The position numbers were made by a program, and so were the translations under genes. The notes under the pieces were generated by a model, which worked only from the letters and a program-made list of their open reading frames with translations, was not told the origin of the DNA and made no database searches. This document shows, piece by piece, positions 25,962 to 34,801 of a DNA stretch of 64,000 nt; position 1 is the stretch's first letter, and every line of letters begins with the position of its first letter. This DNA is from Arthrobacter sp. StoSoilB22 (GTDB lineage: Bacteria; Actinomycetota; Actinomycetes; Actinomycetales; Micrococcaceae), in the NCBI RefSeq assembly GCF_019977315.1, contig NZ_AP024652.1, positions 2,976,001 to 3,040,000 of the forward strand, read 5' to 3'.

Positions 25962-28900
25962 TCGGTGACCTGCTTTCCTCGGGCGCACAACGGGCAAATG
26001 TCGGGCAGACGGCATCCATGGCCGCCATGCCCTGACTTGCCGGGGTCGTGCCGTGCATCGAACGTTGACCCTGCCATGAGCGTGGCCGCCTCGTTCACCA
26101 GGCTCTCTGCCCAGTTCTCTGCCGGATCCAATGGATCCTGCTGCTGCACTCCGGGGCTCTTTGTTTTGGTCCCAAGGTGGGCCAACACTGCGCCACCGGG
26201 AGCGAAGCCTGTTCCTGCCCCGGAAGCAGTGAGCCCCTGTCCCGTTGCAGCGTCCTGGAAAGCACCTTTGAGGACCGCAGCCTGGTAGGCACCCAGCTGC
26301 GGGTGCCGGGCAACCTCGGCCTTGCCGGGTTGCCGTTTGCCGGTCTTAAGGTCCACAATCACAAGCCTGCCCTCCGAATCTATTTCGAGGCGATCCACCT
26401 GGCCGCGTAATACCGCATGACGTACGGCCACCTCTTCAAGAGCTTCAGGACCACTGACGCCAACGGCATCAACCGTGACATCAGGAAGCTGAACTTCAAA
26501 GTCGTGCTCTACTGCCAGCAAGCTTCGTCCGTCGTTGCGCATGATGAGCACATACTGGGCCAACTTCCGGACCATGAGTTCCGCCCGCTGGAAATCAAGT
26601 TTCCCCTCCCAGTTATCCTTCATGCCCAAGCTTGGCCAGCGGCGGACGAGTTCGGCGACGTACTCGGCTCCCGAGGCCTCGGGAAGCTCCTGCGCAATGG
26701 CGTGGACCAACGTGCCCAGACTGCGTGCGAAGTCGGTGGCCGCTTCCCCGCCGGCTGCTTGGACAAACCAGTCCAACGGGGATTTGTGGACAGCTTCCAC
26801 TTTGGACGGCGAGACGGAGACGGTACCGCCAGCCGGCACTACGGCTGCCTGGGAACTCAGTGGCGCCAAACCCCACCACGTGTCCGGGTGCGCCCCCGGA
26901 ACCGGCGGGTCCGTAGTGGCGAGCCTGGCCAGTATCCGTGCCGCCTCGTGCGCGGAACGGGATTCCCCGGGTGCTTCGTCTTCTGCCTGGGCATGCTGCC
27001 TCAGTTCCGCAACGAGTGCCCTTAAGGTCATGGGACGGTCAACAGCTGTATAACCGCGTTTGTACTCACCGGATGCGAGCGGGGCCACGTAGTCCAGGAA
27101 GGCAGAAGGCTGTTCGTCCTCGGAAGACACTGCAGTGCAAATCAACACTTCACGGGCTCGCGACACGGCTGTTGAGAAGCTCCTGAGTTCGTCGTAGCGG
27201 ATATCCCGGAGCCTGCTGAGGGGTCCACGCCGGAGGGCGTAGTCCACTCCATGCTCCACGGCATCGGCGTAGACGGTGCTGCCCAGCAGCTCTCCACGGA
27301 GGCGCGTGTTGGGCCACACTCCTTCCTGGAGGCCTGCAACGATTACCACCGGCCATTCCCGGCCCGCCGCACTCGCCGGAGTCATGATCTCCACGCATGC
27401 CTCCAGCTGTGCCCGTGCGGCAAGGGTGTCCATGGGCAGTTCCTGGTTCAGCAGGTAGTCGAGGAATTGCTCTGGACCGGAACCGGGCAGCTGGTCGACA
27501 AAGCGCTCGGCTGTGTGGAACAGAGCCATCATGGCGTCGAGGTCCCGATCTGCGCGCGCCCCCGCGTTGCCCCCTTCAAGTGCCATCTCCGACCAACGCG
27601 ATGACAACCCCGTTGCGTGCCATAAGGCCCACAGAACAGATTCCGCGTTGGCGCCCGGCTCGGCGGCAGCAGTGGTACCGGCCGCGATCATACGGGCGAG
27701 CCTGCGGGCAGAGCTGCCTTCAATTCCCAGCGATGCCAGTGCCCCCGGTTGGAGCAAGGCTTCGACCAACAGAGCGTCGCTGGAGCGGCCGCCGCCTCCT
27801 AAAAGCTCCTCGCGGCGTAGGGATTGCCGCAGCCTCCGCAATTCGATGGCAGTGGCGCCTCCGATCCGCGATGTCAGGAGGGATACTGCAGTTTCCGGTG
27901 TGAGTTTTGCCGGGTCCAGAACAACGGCAAAAGCCTCCAGCAGCGGGCGGACAGCGACTTCGTCACGGACAGCTGAGTCCGCTACGGGAACGCGCACCGG
28001 GATTCCTTGGCCGCTCAGATACCGCTGCAACTGAGAGATCTGTCCGCCGTTCCGCACGATCACTGCGATGTCGCTGAACTCCCGCGATTCCCGCAGTTGC
28101 GCTTCAAGGATGCGCTGCGCGACGTACCGGAGCTCGTGGACTGCGGACGGCAGCACGTGCCCTTCTACGCGACCATCGCCGACGGTCGCCTCACGTGGGC
28201 TTTCCGGATGTTGAGGTTGTTCCATCTGTCTGGCCAGCTGACCACCGGAACGCTGCGAGATGCGGGCCGCTACCCGCATCCACGCCTCGGCTACTTCCGG
28301 CGTATGCCGGTGGGTCGCCGATAAGGGTCGTTCCAGGACGGATTGCTGGGTGCCGCCCAGCAGCGATGGCAACTCTGAAACCAAGTCCGGGCGTGCGCCG
28401 CGGAAACCTTGCACTACCGTGTCCGGTGAGTAGGTGACCACCACATCCTTGCCTTCTCCAATGTCGGCAAGGAGTTCGAATACTGCCGGATTTGATTCCT
28501 GGGCGTCGTCCACGAGGATGAGTTGGAGGCGTTGCCTCTCGGCGGCGAGGAACTCCGGCGAGTCTTGGAAAATTTGCCGTGCCGTGGTGATGATCCCGGC
28601 GGGGTCAAACGCCTCCGGCATGCGGAGGTCCAGGACGTCCCGGTACTCGCTGTACAGCTGGGCCGCCGCCATCCAATCAGGGCGTCCGCACTCGTAGGCA
28701 AGCCCCACCAAGTCCTCCGCGGTGCGCCCCGATTCGATGATGCGGTCGAATAGCTGCCTGATCTCGTGACGGAAACCGCGGGTAGGAAGTGCTGCTGCGA
28801 GGTCCTCCGGCCAAGGCAGATGGAAGCCGGGACGGGAGTGGCCCTCCAGCAGTTCCTTGATGATGAGGTCCTGTTCAGGGCCTGACAGAAGCTTCGGTGG

Positions 28901-29299
28901 CCGCGACAGCGGCAGGATGCCTTCAGCCTTTGCCCGCCGGATGACGTCGAAAGCGTACGACGCCCAGGTGCGTGCCGGCGTCGTACTAAGGCTGCGGTCC
29001 AGGCGCCCTGTGAAGGTGTCGCGCAAGGCAGCGGCGGCGTGGCGCCCGGGAGCGAGAACGAGAATCTGTTCCGGGTCCAGGCCGTCTTCACGAACACGGC
29101 GGACTGCCGATTCCACCAGCACCGTTGACTTGCCCGTCCCAGGCCCGCCGGGCACCAGGACGGGGCCGCTCCCCTGCGGGAGGGAAACGACTGCACGTTG
29201 ATCCGGGGACAAAACGGGTGCCGCGTAGTGGGTCTCACGCGGCGGGAGCAGGCGGAGGGCTGCCGGTGCTTGGCGGGTTTTGGCAGGAGTGGCGGTCAC
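25958..29299 (-). CDS. adnA: AdnA-type helicase-nuclease subunit
   Basis: A 1113-residue partner of AdnB. The motor domain is diverged: Walker A is LVPGGPGTGKST, but motif II reads LILVDDAQES instead of DExQ. The C-terminal RecB-type nuclease is intact at RGQVDRLEI and LVIVDLKTGKRQPG. The extreme C-terminus holds a Cys cluster, C-x5-C-x2-C (GCRLPDICPLC), resembling the Fe-S ligands of AddB-like nucleases. At the place where a fourth, upstream Cys would be expected, the sequence is HKSPLDWF. The GTG start overlaps the ATL stop as GTGA. Confidence 0.93.
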   Translation of the reverse strand: MTATPAKTRQAPAALRLLPPRETHYAAPVLSPDQRAVVSLPQGSGPVLVPGGPGTGKSTVLVESAVRRVREDGLDPEQILVLAPGRHAAAALRDTFTGRLDRSLSTTPARTWASYAFDVIRRAKAEGILPLSRPPKLLSGPEQDLIIKELLEGHSRPGFHLPWPEDLAAALPTRGFRHEIRQLFDRIIESGRTAEDLVGLAYECGRPDWMAAAQLYSEYRDVLDLRMPEAFDPAGIITTARQIFQDSPEFLAAERQRLQLILVDDAQESNPAVFELLADIGEGKDVVVTYSPDTVVQGFRGARPDLVSELPSLLGGTQQSVLERPLSATHRHTPEVAEAWMRVAARISQRSGGQLARQMEQPQHPESPREATVGDGRVEGHVLPSAVHELRYVAQRILEAQLRESREFSDIAVIVRNGGQISQLQRYLSGQGIPVRVPVADSAVRDEVAVRPLLEAFAVVLDPAKLTPETAVSLLTSRIGGATAIELRRLRQSLRREELLGGGGRSSDALLVEALLQPGALASLGIEGSSARRLARMIAAGTTAAAEPGANAESVLWALWHATGLSSRWSEMALEGGNAGARADRDLDAMMALFHTAERFVDQLPGSGPEQFLDYLLNQELPMDTLAARAQLEACVEIMTPASAAGREWPVVIVAGLQEGVWPNTRLRGELLGSTVYADAVEHGVDYALRRGPLSRLRDIRYDELRSFSTAVSRAREVLICTAVSSEDEQPSAFLDYVAPLASGEYKRGYTAVDRPMTLRALVAELRQHAQAEDEAPGESRSAHEAARILARLATTDPPVPGAHPDTWWGLAPLSSQAAVVPAGGTVSVSPSKVEAVHKSPLDWFVQAAGGEAATDFARSLGTLVHAIAQELPEASGAEYVAELVRRWPSLGMKDNWEGKLDFQRAELMVRKLAQYVLIMRNDGRSLLAVEHDFEVQLPDVTVDAVGVSGPEALEEVAVRHAVLRGQVDRLEIDSEGRLVIVDLKTGKRQPGKAEVARHPQLGAYQAAVLKGAFQDAATGQGLTASGAGTGFAPGGAVLAHLGTKTKSPGVQQQDPLDPAENWAESLVNEAATLMAGSTFDARHDPGKSGHGGHGCRLPDICPLCARGKQVTE

Positions 29300-29706
29300 A
29301 CAGTCATTTCATCATCGGGCACCGACAATTTATGGAGTTGACGCTCCAACTGGTCAGAGATCACATCAAGTTGATCGAAGTCGCCATCCGAAGGCGCCCA
29401 GCGTGCTGCTGTCAGGTCGACCCTCCAACGGCCTTCCCCCGTCCTCAGGAATGCCTCGTACGCGCCATGAAGCGGGGTCGATTCCTGCAGGTAATGTTTC
29501 AACGCGTCAACCTCGTGACCGGGAGGCGCCTCCCCGCTGGCCCTGAGCACGCGCCACCAGGCCACAGAGCTACCGTAATGGCTCATGACTGCGCCCACCT
29601 GCCGCGGTCCGCCAGCACCCAGGAGCTCCGCGACGTCACCATAGGAGACCGCCGAGCCTGACGGAACAAGGTCTACAACGGCCAGAACCGCCGTCACATA
29701 CTCCAT
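29296..29706 (-). CDS. Alkyltransferase-like protein (ATL), MGMT family
   Basis: A 136-residue DNA-binding protein that recognises O6-alkylguanine without repairing it and flags it for excision repair. It has the MGMT winged-helix region (VSYGDVAELLGAGGPRQVGAVM), but the active-site PCHRV is replaced by AWWRVLRASG. Trp sits where the acceptor Cys would be, the mark of ATLs. Starts at 29706 or two codons earlier (29712) are both possible, and neither has a clear ribosome site. It is translationally coupled to adnA and divergent from the exonuclease gene 73 bp away. Confidence 0.9.
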   Translation of the reverse strand: MEYVTAVLAVVDLVPSGSAVSYGDVAELLGAGGPRQVGAVMSHYGSSVAWWRVLRASGEAPPGHEVDALKHYLQESTPLHGAYEAFLRTGEGRWRVDLTAARWAPSDGDFDQLDVISDQLERQLHKLSVPDDEMTV

Positions 29707-29778
29707 CCGCATGTGTTCAGCGTAACGGCAGGAGTGTCGTGCCCAAAGAGTGTCGGACCCAGCCGGTAGCTTGAAGGC

Positions 29779-30489
29779 ATGAGTTCCTGGAATACCCTCT
29801 CCCGTGCCGCATTCGACCTCGAGACCACCGGGAAAAACTCGCGGTCAGCGCGGATCGTCACCGCTTCCATCACAGTAGTGGATGCTCACGGGGAGCTCAT
29901 CGCAGAGCACGAGTGGTTGGCAGATCCAGGGGTGGAGATCCCGCTCGAAGCAAGTGAGGTGCACGGAATATCCACGGAGAAGGCCCGCGCCGAAGGCCGC
30001 CCGGCAGCAGAAGTCACACGCGAAGTCGCAGGGGTACTCCAAGGACTGTTCGACGACGGCACTCCCGTCATTGCTTTCAACGCCAGTTACGATTTCACCG
30101 TGTTGGCGGCAGAGTCTGCCCGCTACGGCGTTCCCCAACTGAGCCGTTTCCCCGTGCTGGATCCGTATGTCATGAACAAGCAAGTGGACCGCTACCGCAA
30201 GGGAAAGCGCACCCTCACCGCTTTGTGCGAGGAATACGGCGTGGACCTGACAAACGCCCATACCTCCGCGGCGGATGCGCTGGCTACCCTCCGCGTTTTG
30301 GATGCCATGGCCGGCAAGTTTCCCAAGCTGCAGATGCCGGCGTCCACACTGCATCAGCTGCAAGTAGACTGGGCGGCGTCCCAGGCTGCTGATTTCCAGC
30401 AATACTTGCGGCGGAGCAAGCCCACCGCCGTGATCGAGGGTGAGTGGCCGGTGCTGCCGCCTGAGGACGCCAGCCGGGGCGGCTTCTAG
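29779..30489 (+). CDS. DnaQ-like 3'-5' exonuclease (DEDDh)
   Basis: A 236-residue exonuclease of the DNA polymerase III epsilon-like family. Exo I is FDLETTGK, Exo II is in FNASYDFTVLA, and Exo III is AHTSAADALATLRVLD with the catalytic His and Asp, so the DEDDh set is complete. No polymerase, BRCT or GIY-YIG domain is attached, so a free repair or RNA-processing exonuclease is more likely than the replicative proofreader. Its TAG stop lies inside the first unit of a 21-bp tandem repeat. Confidence 0.9.
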   Translation: MSSWNTLSRAAFDLETTGKNSRSARIVTASITVVDAHGELIAEHEWLADPGVEIPLEASEVHGISTEKARAEGRPAAEVTREVAGVLQGLFDDGTPVIAFNASYDFTVLAAESARYGVPQLSRFPVLDPYVMNKQVDRYRKGKRTLTALCEEYGVDLTNAHTSAADALATLRVLDAMAGKFPKLQMPASTLHQLQVDWAASQAADFQQYLRRSKPTAVIEGEWPVLPPEDASRGGF

Positions 30490-30529
30490 AACAGGAAGCA
30501 CGGCAGGTAGAACAGGAAGCACGCCAGGC
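30488..30529. repeat. 21-bp tandem duplication at the exonuclease stop
   Basis: Two copies of AGAACAGGAAGCACG plus GCAGGT or CCAGGC (30488-30508 and 30509-30529). The first copy includes the last two bases of the exonuclease stop codon. It looks like a recent slippage event. Confidence 0.85.
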
Positions 30530-30844
30530 ATTACTTTTTGCGACGCATGTCACAGCGAATTCGGGAACCCAAAAGGTGGGACTGGCCGCGCGGAGATTCC
30601 AGGCGTGGCCTCGAACCCGGAATAGTCCAGAGTCCATCGGGCACCTGATGGGAACTTTGTTCGGTTAATTCGATTGCTGGCATTCACTTCTTCGATTCAC
30701 CGCGGGCTAGTGGGCTGGTGACATAATTAAGTTTGGCGGGTTGAAGTCTGCTAGGGCAGCCAACCTTTGTTCTGCTGCTTTTCTGCTGCCGCATTCCCCG
30801 CCCACCGCGAAACGTCTCCGTTACCCGATGAAAGTGATTTCTTC
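30530..30844 (+). promoter_or_regulatory. Leader/promoter region of the amino-acid ABC operon
   Basis: A non-coding 315-bp stretch, AT-richer than its neighbours around 30655-30740. GACATAATTAAG (30720-30731) contains a good -10 (CATAAT); no convincing -35 sits 17 bp before it. I see no riboswitch fold or terminator hairpin. Confidence 0.35.
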
Positions 30845-31795
30845 ATGAAATTCAAAGCCCCTAAGTGGCTGTCTGTTGCCCCCGTGGCCGCAGCCCTGGT
30901 GATTTCCCTGGCAGCATGCGGTGGAGGAACCTCCGAGCCCAGCGGCTCGCCCACCGATGCGCTGGCTGGCAGCGACCAGAAATCGCTCGATACCTTCACC
31001 ACCGCCGATGTGACGCCTCTGGACAAGATCGACAAGACCAAGCTAGGCCTGATCACCGACGGCACCCTGCGCGTAGGCACCCTCTCAGACGCCCCGCCGA
31101 ACATCTTCATCGATCCTTCCGGTAAGTTCACCGGCTACGACAATGAGCTCCTGCGGGCCATCGGCGACAAGCTGGGCCTCAAGGTGGAGTTTGCATCCAC
31201 CGACTTCTCGGCGCTCCTGTCCCAGGTGGGCAACAAGCAGTTCGACGTCGGATCCTCCTCCATCTCCACCACGGACGCCCGCCGCAAGACGGTCGGCTTC
31301 ACCAACGGCTACGACTTCGGCTACATGGCTATCGTGACCAAGAACGACTCCAAGGTCACCGGCTTCGCCGACGTCAAGGAAGGCCTGCGCATCGGCGTCG
31401 TCCAGGGCACCGTCCAGGACGACTACATGACGAACACACTCAAGATTGAGCCCGTCCGTTTCCCTGACTACAACACGGTCTACGGCAACGTGAAGAACGG
31501 CCAGATCGACGCGTGGGTTGCTCCTTCCCAGCAGGCCGAAGGCCAGGTCAAGGAAGGCGACAACACCAAGATCGCCGAGAAGGTTGTCAACACCCAGAAC
31601 TTCACTGCATACGCCGTGAATAAGGACAACCAGCCGCTGATCGACGCTTTGAACTCCGGCTTGGATGCTGTCATTGCTGACGGCACCTGGGCCAAGCTCA
31701 CGGCCGAGTGGTACAAGGACCGTCCGACTGCCGCCGAGCAGACCCCCCAGGGCTGGAAGCCGGGCAGCAAGGCCGTCCAGCTCCCCGCCAAGTAA
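30845..31795 (+). CDS. Polar amino-acid ABC transporter, substrate-binding lipoprotein
   Basis: A 316-residue extracytoplasmic solute-binding protein (SBP family 3, HisJ/GlnH-like). A lipoprotein signal peptide (VAAALVISLAAC, lipid-modified Cys near residue 23) is followed by a Gly/Ser linker. The bilobal domain has GTLRVGTLSDAPPNIFIDPS, FTGYDNELLRAIGDKLGLKV and SISTTDARRKTVGFTNGYDF. The ATG at 30845 gives the signal peptide; the open frame upstream does not. It is followed 12 nt later by the permease. The ligand, a polar or charged amino acid, is inferred from family only. Confidence 0.93.
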   Translation: MKFKAPKWLSVAPVAAALVISLAACGGGTSEPSGSPTDALAGSDQKSLDTFTTADVTPLDKIDKTKLGLITDGTLRVGTLSDAPPNIFIDPSGKFTGYDNELLRAIGDKLGLKVEFASTDFSALLSQVGNKQFDVGSSSISTTDARRKTVGFTNGYDFGYMAIVTKNDSKVTGFADVKEGLRIGVVQGTVQDDYMTNTLKIEPVRFPDYNTVYGNVKNGQIDAWVAPSQQAEGQVKEGDNTKIAEKVVNTQNFTAYAVNKDNQPLIDALNSGLDAVIADGTWAKLTAEWYKDRPTAAEQTPQGWKPGSKAVQLPAK

Positions 31796-31807
31796 CCAGG
31801 GCGTTCC

Positions 31808-32572
31808 ATGGATATCCTCAATCAACTAGCCGAGTCCTTCTTTGACTGGGAGGCAATAGGCGAAGTTCTCCCTAAGATGTTTGCCGTCGGGCTGCCCAAC
31901 ACCATCGTTCTGGCTGTCGTCTCGGGCATCATCGGGACTGCTCTCGGGATGCTGCTCGCCCTGATGGGGATTTCCCGGAACGCAGCGGCACGGTGGATAG
32001 CCCGCATCTACACCGACATCCTCCGCGGGCTTCCACCGGTGCTGACCATCCTCGTGATCGGATTCGGTTTCGGCCCCATCATTCGCGAACTCACGGGTTC
32101 AACCAGCCCGTACCCCATGGCCATCGCGGCACTGTCCTTGATGTCGGGCGCTTACATCGGTGAGATCTTCCGTTCAGGCATCCAGAGCGTGGACAAGGGA
32201 CAACTCGAAGCAACCCGGGCCCTCGGGTTCAGCTACGGCTCGTCCATGCGCCTGGTGGTGGTACCCCAGGGAATAAGGCGGGTTCTTCCCGCCCTGGTGA
32301 ACCAGTTCATCGCACTGATCAAGGAATCCTCGCTGGTGTTCATGCTCGGTCTTCTGGCCACGGAGCGTGAAATCTTCCAGATCGGCAAGGACGCAGCCGC
32401 CAACAGCGGCAACCTGTCCCCTTACGTGGCCGCTGCCATCTTCTATCTGGCGCTGACCATTCCACTCACGCACTTTGTGAACTGGATTGACGCCCGCATG
32501 CGCTCCGGCCGGCCGGAGAAGAAAGAACCGGACGAGGCAGCAGCCGTGGTAGGAAAGGGAGCCCAGGCATGA
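31808..32572 (+). CDS. Amino-acid ABC transporter permease
   Basis: A 254-residue inner-membrane subunit of the HisMQ family with about five helices (for example [20 protein letters not shown]). The EAA loop that docks onto the ATPase is [20 protein letters not shown]. Only one permease is encoded, so it probably works as a homodimer. Its stop overlaps the ATPase start as ATGA. Confidence 0.93.
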   Translation: MDILNQLAESFFDWEAIGEVLPKMFAVGLPNTIVLAVVSGIIGTALGMLLALMGISRNAAARWIARIYTDILRGLPPVLTILVIGFGFGPIIRELTGSTSPYPMAIAALSLMSGAYIGEIFRSGIQSVDKGQLEATRALGFSYGSSMRLVVVPQGIRRVLPALVNQFIALIKESSLVFMLGLLATEREIFQIGKDAAANSGNLSPYVAAAIFYLALTIPLTHFVNWIDARMRSGRPEKKEPDEAAAVVGKGAQA

Positions 32573-33306
32573 GCGAATTTGCATCAGGCACACTGACAGC
32601 CAAGAACATCCATTTGTCCTTTGGCAGCAACCACGTACTGCGCGGCATTGACCTGCATGTTGAGAAGGGCACCACGGCCTCGGTGATCGGCCCGTCCGGC
32701 TCGGGCAAGTCCACGCTCCTGCGCGTCATGAACCGGCTGATCGAACCGGACCAAGGCGACATCCTCCTGGACGGACGTTCGGTCCTCAAGGACAATCCGG
32801 ACGAATTGCGCCGCCGTATTGGCATGGTGTTCCAGCAGTTCAACCTGTTCCCCCACAAGACTGTGGCAGAGAACATCTCCCTGGCCCTGCGTAAGCTCCG
32901 TGGCATGTCCAAGGAGCAGGCACGCGACGAAGCCCTGGCCCAATTGGACCTGGTGGGTTTGAAGCACAAGGCTGACTCGCGTCCGGCAAACCTCTCCGGT
33001 GGCCAGCAACAGCGCGTAGCCATAGCGCGCGCCTTGGCCATGAAGCCCGAGGTGATGTTCTTCGACGAAGCCACTTCCGCACTGGACCCGGAACTCGTCA
33101 AGGGCGTCCTTGCCCTCATGACGGACCTGGCCCAAGGAGGCATGACCATGGTGGTGGTGACCCACGAAATGGGCTTCTCCCGCAATGTCTCCGACGTGGT
33201 GACCTTCATGGACGCCGGTGTGGTGGTTGAATCCGGCCCTCCGGAGCAGCTGTTCACCAACCCGCAAACGGAACGCCTTCAGGGCTTCCTTTCGGACGTC
33301 CTCTAA
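32569..33306 (+). CDS. Amino-acid ABC transporter ATP-binding protein
   Basis: A 245-residue ATPase of the GlnQ/HisP type. Walker A is GPSGSGKST, the Q-loop lies in [13 protein letters not shown], the signature is LSGGQQQR, Walker B is [13 protein letters not shown] and the H-loop is VVVTHEMGF. All catalytic residues are present. It is the third and last gene of the transporter operon, which stops at a strong terminator. Confidence 0.96.
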   Translation: MSEFASGTLTAKNIHLSFGSNHVLRGIDLHVEKGTTASVIGPSGSGKSTLLRVMNRLIEPDQGDILLDGRSVLKDNPDELRRRIGMVFQQFNLFPHKTVAENISLALRKLRGMSKEQARDEALAQLDLVGLKHKADSRPANLSGGQQQRVAIARALAMKPEVMFFDEATSALDPELVKGVLALMTDLAQGGMTMVVVTHEMGFSRNVSDVVTFMDAGVVVESGPPEQLFTNPQTERLQGFLSDVL

Positions 33307-33339
33307 GGACCTGTTCACAACAGGACACGCACCACGTAC

Positions 33340-33376
33340 AAAGAACCCCGCTTTCACATGGAAGGCGGGGTTCTTT
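33340..33376. terminator. Bidirectional terminator between ABC operon and GH3 gene
   Basis: AAAGAACCCCGC pairs with GCGGGGTTCTTT. A-rich and T-rich flanks on both sides allow it to serve the ABC operon (plus) and the convergent GH3 gene (minus). Confidence 0.88.
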
Positions 33377-33401
33377 GTTCCTGATCCCTGACGTGGAGCC
33401 G

Positions 33402-34688
33402 CTATTGACCGGCCTTGACTTGCAACACAGTAAGCGCGGCGGCGTCCACCTTGGCCCGGAAGGCCGGATCTGACGTGGCCTTTTGCACTACAGCTTGGTG
33501 CATCGCCGGAATGCTGGTGGGATCGGCACACACCAACATGGTTCCGCCTGCGCCGAAAAAGTTCAGGGCCCGATCAGCATCTGACCAGGCTTCCAATTGC
33601 GCAGCACTGCAGAGGTCGTCAGAAAGGACAATCCCTGTGAAACCTGCGTCAGCACGCAGCATGGCGTCCATGATCGTCGCTGAGAACGGTGCGATGTTTG
33701 CGGGGTCGATCTTGTCGTAGTAGGCGTTGGAGACCATGACCCACTTGGTACCCGATGCGATGGCGGTGTGGAACGGCTCCAGCGCGGGATCGTCCCTTGT
33801 GGTGGTGGTGTCACGGACATTTTTGCTGACGTCCGTATTGGGAACCACCCTGCCCAGGCCCGGGAAGTGTTTGACCACCGGAGCAACCCCGGCGTCTTTC
33901 ATGCCGTCGGCAAAAGCGTTGCCCAGCAGCGAGACGTTGCCGGGGTCATAGCCGTACTCCCGCTGGAAATGGCCGATGGGGGCATTTGAGGGTGCAAATT
34001 CCGGGCTGGTCACTGTATCCAGGACCGGTGCGAGGTTCACGTTGACCCCTACTCTGCGAAGTTCCTTTCCCCACGTTGCGGCATCCGCCCGGAGCTTGGC
34101 CGCCCCGGAAGATGCTTGGACCAGGGCAGCAGGAATCGTGGAGAAGCCCGGGCCGGAGAGCACCTGAACGTATCCGCCTTCTTGGTCGGTAGCAACAAAA
34201 AGAGGCAGCCCGCCCGTTGTGGCAGCAGAGACAGTGCCCGTCAAGGAAGACACCACGGCAGCCGTCGGAGCAGTTCCGGCCTTGCTGCGCCCGCTGAGAT
34301 AAACGTTTCCGGCATGGTACTTGGTCAGTGCTTCCATGGTTCCGGGTTCGGCGCCGGTGGCTTTAGAGGCCACCATGAACAGTTGTCCCACGCGCTGCTC
34401 AAGGCTGAGCGCGGCGAGTTGTTTCTCTACAGCTGACGGGGCGCTAGGTGCCGGGGCCGACGCTGCGGAGGGAGGCGGGGAAGTAACAGCAGACGGCGTG
34501 GTTGACGCCGGCGGGGATGAGGGTGCCGGTGTGGTTGTCGGTGAGGAAGGAGAAACAGACGGCGTCCCCTCCGCCGTGGCTTGGCCGGAGTTGGATGGGC
34601 CACTGGAACAACCCGAGGCCGTCACCAGAAGTACACCGGCGGTGGCGATGCTGACACTAATCGATGCAATGGACGGGAACTTGCGCAT
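33402..34688 (-). CDS. Glycoside hydrolase family 3 lipoprotein (NagZ-like beta-N-acetylhexosaminidase)
   Basis: A 428-residue secreted lipoprotein. The signal peptide ends in VTASGC (lipobox), followed by about 75 residues of Ser/Thr/Pro linker. The GH3 barrel begins near EKQLAALSLEQRVGQLFMVA and includes the KHFPGLGRV substrate motif and VLSDDLCSA, which carries the nucleophile Asp. NagZ homologues trim N-acetylglucosamine from peptidoglycan fragments; as a lipoprotein it would act outside the membrane. The ATG at 34688 gives the signal peptide. It is the last gene before the heme block and separated from hemL by a terminator. Confidence 0.87.
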   Translation of the reverse strand: MRKFPSIASISVSIATAGVLLVTASGCSSGPSNSGQATAEGTPSVSPSSPTTTPAPSSPPASTTPSAVTSPPPSAASAPAPSAPSAVEKQLAALSLEQRVGQLFMVASKATGAEPGTMEALTKYHAGNVYLSGRSKAGTAPTAAVVSSLTGTVSAATTGGLPLFVATDQEGGYVQVLSGPGFSTIPAALVQASSGAAKLRADAATWGKELRRVGVNVNLAPVLDTVTSPEFAPSNAPIGHFQREYGYDPGNVSLLGNAFADGMKDAGVAPVVKHFPGLGRVVPNTDVSKNVRDTTTTRDDPALEPFHTAIASGTKWVMVSNAYYDKIDPANIAPFSATIMDAMLRADAGFTGIVLSDDLCSAAQLEAWSDADRALNFFGAGGTMLVCADPTSIPAMHQAVVQKATSDPAFRAKVDAAALTVLQVKAGQ

Positions 34689-34750
34689 GGTAAACCGTGA
34701 ATTCGTTGGGGGTGGGTTTCCACCTACGAGCCTACCCCGGGACAAACAAC

Positions 34751-34791
34751 GATGCCCCGGCCACATGCTTCGAGCATCTGGCCGGGGCATC
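34751..34791 (-). terminator. Terminator of the heme operon (after hemL)
   Basis: GATGCCCCGGCCA pairs with TGGCCGGGGCATC (13 bp, 15-nt loop), with GTTGTTTGTC following on the minus strand, 11 nt past the hemL stop. It marks the 3' end of the nine-gene minus-strand operon. Confidence 0.85.
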
Positions 34792-34801
34792 ACTAAAAAA
34801 G

